Source: Lachnospiraceae bacterium
GTDB taxonomy: Bacteria; Bacillota; Clostridia; Lachnospirales; Lachnospiraceae
NCBI GenBank assembly: GCA_020860745.1
Contig: JAJBTR010000023.1
Span: forward strand, 1-7,664
DNA: 7,664 bases
Direction of reading: 5' to 3'
Positions 5,254 to 7,664 of this stretch are shown one piece after another; positions within the stretch are counted from its first letter, which is position 1; the number at the start of each line of letters is the position of its first letter. The notes beneath the pieces are model-generated. The model had not been told where the DNA came from, ran no database searches, and saw only the letters and a list, made by a program, of their open reading frames with translations. A program made the translations under genes and the position numbers.

Positions 5254-7209
5254 ATGAAGATTACGTTGAAGGACGGCTCATCGAAGGAATATGAGCAGAA
5301 TATGAGTGTGTATGATATCGCGCGGGATATCAGCGAGGGGCTGGCGCGGGCGGCCTGTGCCGGTGAGGTAAACGGAGAAGTAGTAGATCTGCGTACCGTG
5401 ATCACGGAGGACTGCAGCTTAAATATTCTCACTGCCAATGATCCGGCAGGACTTGCCACGATCCGTCACACGACATCGCATGTTCTGGCAGAAGCGGTAA
5501 AGCGGCTTTTCCCCAACGCGAAGCTTGCCATCGGTCCCTCCATTGATACCGGTTATTATTATGATTTTGAGGCGGACCCTTTTTCCAGGGAGGATCTGGA
5601 TAATATTGAAAAAGAGATGAAAAAGATCATCAAAGAGGGGCACGCGCTGAAGCGTTTCACACTGCCCAGAGATGAGGCCATCCGTTTCATGCAGGAGAGG
5701 GAAGAGCCGTACAAGGTGGAGTTGATTGAGGACCTGCCGGAGGATGCGGAGATTTCTTTCTATGATCAGGGAGGTTTTGTGGATCTGTGCGCAGGGCCGC
5801 ATCTGATGTCCACAAAAGGAATCAAGGCGTTTAAGCTGACTTCTTCCTCCATGGCATACTGGAGGGGCGACAGCAACCGGGCGCAGCTGCAGAGAATCTA
5901 CGGCACGGCTTTCCAGAAGAAGGACGAGCTGAAAGAGTATCTGGCGTATCTGGCTGACATTAAGAATCGTGATCACAACCGCCTGGGCCGTGAGATGGAG
6001 CTGTTTACCACCGTGGACGTTATCGGACAGGGACTTCCCCTGCTGATGCCGAAAGGCACAAAGATGATCATGAAGCTGCAGCGGTGGATTGAGGATCTGG
6101 AGGACAACGAGTGGGGATATATCCGCACAAAGACGCCGTTTATGGCGAAGAGTGACCTGTACAGGATTTCCGGTCACTGGGATCACTACAAGGAGGGCAT
6201 GTTTGTCCTGGGCGATGAGGAAAAGGATAAGGAAGTCTATGCGCTTCGTCCCATGACCTGCCCATTCCAGTATTTTGTCTATAAAGCGACGCAGAAATCT
6301 TACCGTGATCTGCCCTGCCGCTACGGTGAGACGTCCACATTGTTCCGCAATGAGGATTCCGGTGAGATGCACGGTCTGACCCGTGTGCGCCAGTTTACGA
6401 TCTCCGAGGGACATCTGATCGTTCGCCCTGACCAGATGGTGGAGGAGTTTAAGGGATGTCTGGCTCTGGCAAAGCATTGCCTGACGACTCTGGGACTCCA
6501 GGACGATGTGACTTATCATCTGTCAAAGTGCGATCCTGCGAATCCTGATAAATATATCGGAAGCCCGGAGGTGTGGAAACAGACAGAACAGCATATCCGC
6601 GACGTTCTGACAGAATTGGAGATTCCGTTCGTGGAGGATGTCGGCGAAGCCGCGTTCTACGGGCCGAAGGTTGATATCAATGCGAAGAATGTCTATGGCA
6701 AGGAAGATACTATGATCACTGTCCAGTGGGACGAGCTGCAGGCGGAGCAGTTTGATATGTATTATATCGACCAGAATGGCGATAAAGTCCGTCCGTTTAT
6801 TATTCACCGGACATCCATCGGCTGTTATGAGCGGACTCTGGCCTGGCTGATTGAGAAATACGCCGGCAAGTTTCCGACCTGGCTCTGCCCGGAGCAGGTG
6901 CGTGTGCTGCCGATCTCTGAAAAGTATGTGGATTATGCGGAAAAGGTTCGCGCGGAGCTCGCAAAAAACGGCGTGGATGTCACGGTGGACAGCCGTGCGG
7001 AGAAGATCGGTTATAAGATCCGCGATGCGCGTATGGCGCGGCTGCCCTACATGCTGGTTGTAGGCCAGAACGAGGAGGCGGATGGAACCGTATCCGTTCG
7101 CAGCCGCTTCGCGGGCGATGAGGGTGTCAGGCCTTTAGGTGAATTCATCGATGCAATCTGCAGGGAAATCCGAACGAAAGAGATTCGGGAGGAGATTCCG
7201 CAGGAGTAA
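5254..7209 (+). CDS. thrS: Threonyl-tRNA synthetase
   Basis: This class II synthetase charges tRNA-Thr with threonine in the cytoplasm. The protein of 651 residues has the full bacterial layout: TGS domain (1-60), editing domain (about 61-225), catalytic core (about 240-535) and anticodon-binding domain (about 540-640). Editing residues H72, H76 (HTTSH), C179 and H183 (CAGPH), which clear Ser-tRNA-Thr, are all present. So are the zinc ligands of the active site, C336, H387 and H518, matching C334, H385 and H511 of the E. coli enzyme. Motif 2 Arg is R365 and motif 3 Arg is R527. The core shows the variant wording RPMTCPFQ, ETSTLFRNEDSGEMHG and ISEGHL in place of the E. coli style RPMNCPGH and QDDAH, a recognised bacterial subgroup, not a defect. 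Many Bacillota thrS genes have a T-box leader; the 156 bases upstream lack the T-box core. A weak TATGAT at 5147 has no good -35. The gene could be read from the SEC-C promoter. Confidence 0.97.
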   Translation: MKITLKDGSSKEYEQNMSVYDIARDISEGLARAACAGEVNGEVVDLRTVITEDCSLNILTANDPAGLATIRHTTSHVLAEAVKRLFPNAKLAIGPSIDTGYYYDFEADPFSREDLDNIEKEMKKIIKEGHALKRFTLPRDEAIRFMQEREEPYKVELIEDLPEDAEISFYDQGGFVDLCAGPHLMSTKGIKAFKLTSSSMAYWRGDSNRAQLQRIYGTAFQKKDELKEYLAYLADIKNRDHNRLGREMELFTTVDVIGQGLPLLMPKGTKMIMKLQRWIEDLEDNEWGYIRTKTPFMAKSDLYRISGHWDHYKEGMFVLGDEEKDKEVYALRPMTCPFQYFVYKATQKSYRDLPCRYGETSTLFRNEDSGEMHGLTRVRQFTISEGHLIVRPDQMVEEFKGCLALAKHCLTTLGLQDDVTYHLSKCDPANPDKYIGSPEVWKQTEQHIRDVLTELEIPFVEDVGEAAFYGPKVDINAKNVYGKEDTMITVQWDELQAEQFDMYYIDQNGDKVRPFIIHRTSIGCYERTLAWLIEKYAGKFPTWLCPEQVRVLPISEKYVDYAEKVRAELAKNGVDVTVDSRAEKIGYKIRDARMARLPYMLVVGQNEEADGTVSVRSRFAGDEGVRPLGEFIDAICREIRTKEIREEIPQE

Positions 7210-7241
7210 GCTGTTGCTGTATATGAATATTTTAAATGTAG

Positions 7242-7275
7242 GAGGCTTCCTTTTTCAGGGAGCCTTGTTACTTTT
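7242..7275 (+). terminator. thrS: Probable rho-independent terminator after thrS
   Basis: GAGGCTTCC (7242-7250) pairs with GGGAGCCTT (7258-7266), including two G-T pairs, around a seven-base loop. A broken T-rich tail, GTTACTTTTC, follows. It starts 33 bases after the thrS stop. The interrupted T-run makes it weaker than the hpf terminator, so some readthrough into the 53-bp repeats is possible. Confidence 0.65.
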
Positions 7276-7329
7276 CTGATGTTTACGAAATATCTTTTTG
7301 TGTGCGGTATAGATGAAAAAAGCAGGAAG

Positions 7330-7515
7330 GTAAAATCGTCTGTAGGAATGGCAGGCGTATACGGACGAAACGGGGAGAAATTGTGAAATCGTTCGTAGGA
7401 ATGGCAGGCAGATACGGACGAAACGGGAAGAAGCTGTGAAATTGCCCGTAGGAACTGTAAGGCTCATACGGACGCATGGGATAGAGTGGGTGGAATTCGT
7501 CTGTATATAGAATGA
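7330..7515. repeat. 53-bp imperfect tandem repeat, three copies plus a fragment
   Basis: Copies lie at 7330-7382, 7383-7435 and 7436-about 7489, with a decayed partial copy to about 7515. The landmark GTAGGAA starts at 7342, 7395 and 7448, exactly 53 bases apart. Copies 1 and 2 agree at about 45 of 53 positions; copy 3 is more diverged and has one extra base. Each full copy holds an inverted repeat: CGTCTGTA/TACGGACG (7337-7344, 7360-7367), CGTTCGTA/TACGGACG (7390-7397, 7413-7420) and TGCCCGTA/TACGGACG (7443-7450, 7467-7474). The period is not a multiple of three, and the open frames through it change frame from copy to copy, so it does not look coding. CRISPR is excluded because the whole unit repeats without unique spacers. 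Confidence 0.85.
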
Positions 7516-7538
7516 AAGAAGTATCTGTTTTACTTATG

Positions 7539-7609
7539 AAAAGCAATGTTTTGGTTACTATTCGCTCATCAGTCATTCACATCGCTGAGTGGCTGCGTAC
7601 ATCGCTTTT
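7539..7609 (+). other. Possible structured intergenic segment at the window end
   Basis: AAAAGCAATG (7539-7548) pairs with CATCGCTTTT (7600-7609) with one mismatch. Inside it CAGTCATTC (7570-7578) pairs with GAGTGGCTG (7587-7595), a nine-pair stem with two G-T pairs. Its loop ACATCGCT (7579-7586) is repeated exactly at 7599-7606, 20 bases later. No convincing gene lies in 7516-7664, and the window ends before any following gene. No known RNA family is recognised. Confidence 0.4.
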
Positions 7610-7664
7610 TGCTTTCCGTTCAGGGTTGTTTCATGAAGAAATTTTAAACATAAGATAAATGCTG

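Noticed and set aside
5419..6519. 366-codon minus-strand open frame
   Set aside because: It is opposite thrS, which has every expected motif. The antisense frame has no recognisable domain and is a shadow of GC-biased codons.
7330..7489. CRISPR array
   Set aside because: Repeats are contiguous, with the whole 53-bp unit conserved and no unique spacers; there are no cas genes nearby.
7283..7576. Minus-strand open frames of 70 and 97 codons across the 53-bp repeats
   Set aside because: Their Pro/Tyr/Phe-rich text comes from reading the repeat in changing frames, with no ribosome site and no consistent protein repeat, since 53 is not a multiple of three.
7536..7658. 40-codon open frame near the window end (begins MKSNVLVTIR)
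   Set aside because: No ribosome site at proper spacing, and it overlaps the nested stems, which explain the pattern as well. Could be a repeat-borne frame; not called.

Overview
The window looks like chromosomal DNA from a Gram-positive Clostridia (Bacillota), most likely Lachnospiraceae. This rests on the strong AGGAGG-type ribosome binding sites, the sigma-A-like promoters, the moderate GC content and the protein types: a CBS/DRTGG-containing family II pyrophosphatase, a long-form HPF and a SEC-C protein. The family-level placement is an inference from protein style and was not tested by a search. All six genes lie on the + strand, and no phage, plasmid, CRISPR, rRNA or tRNA gene is visible.

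Layout: (1) 10-929: a clear promoter and an unrecognised coiled-coil protein with a C-terminal membrane anchor. (2) 1069-2734: ppaC, a regulated Mn-dependent inorganic pyrophosphatase whose reading frame is broken by one extra base at a run of six G near codon 38. (3) 2934-3500: a flavin reductase-like FMN-binding protein. (4) 3645-4211: hpf, the long ribosome hibernation factor, followed by a rho-independent terminator at 4331-4374. (5) 4435-4520: an 86-bp element with perfect 18-bp inverted ends and an inner hairpin, just upstream of a strong promoter. (6) 4591-5097: a SEC-C zinc-motif protein. (7) 5254-7209: thrS, threonyl-tRNA synthetase, without a visible T-box leader, followed by a probable terminator at 7242-7275. 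(8) 7330-7664: gene-free DNA with a 53-bp tandem repeat (three copies and a fragment) that folds into a conserved stem-loop, then a second possible structured segment.

The genes do not form one pathway. They are mostly housekeeping: pyrophosphate removal, ribosome dormancy and tRNA charging. Each seems to have its own transcription signals or a loose spacing of 140-200 bases, so this is a set of small transcription units, not a tight operon. I see no convincing new multi-gene system. The least explained parts are the membrane-anchored coiled-coil protein with its ten-residue repeats, the 86-bp inverted-repeat element and the 53-bp stem-loop repeats after thrS.
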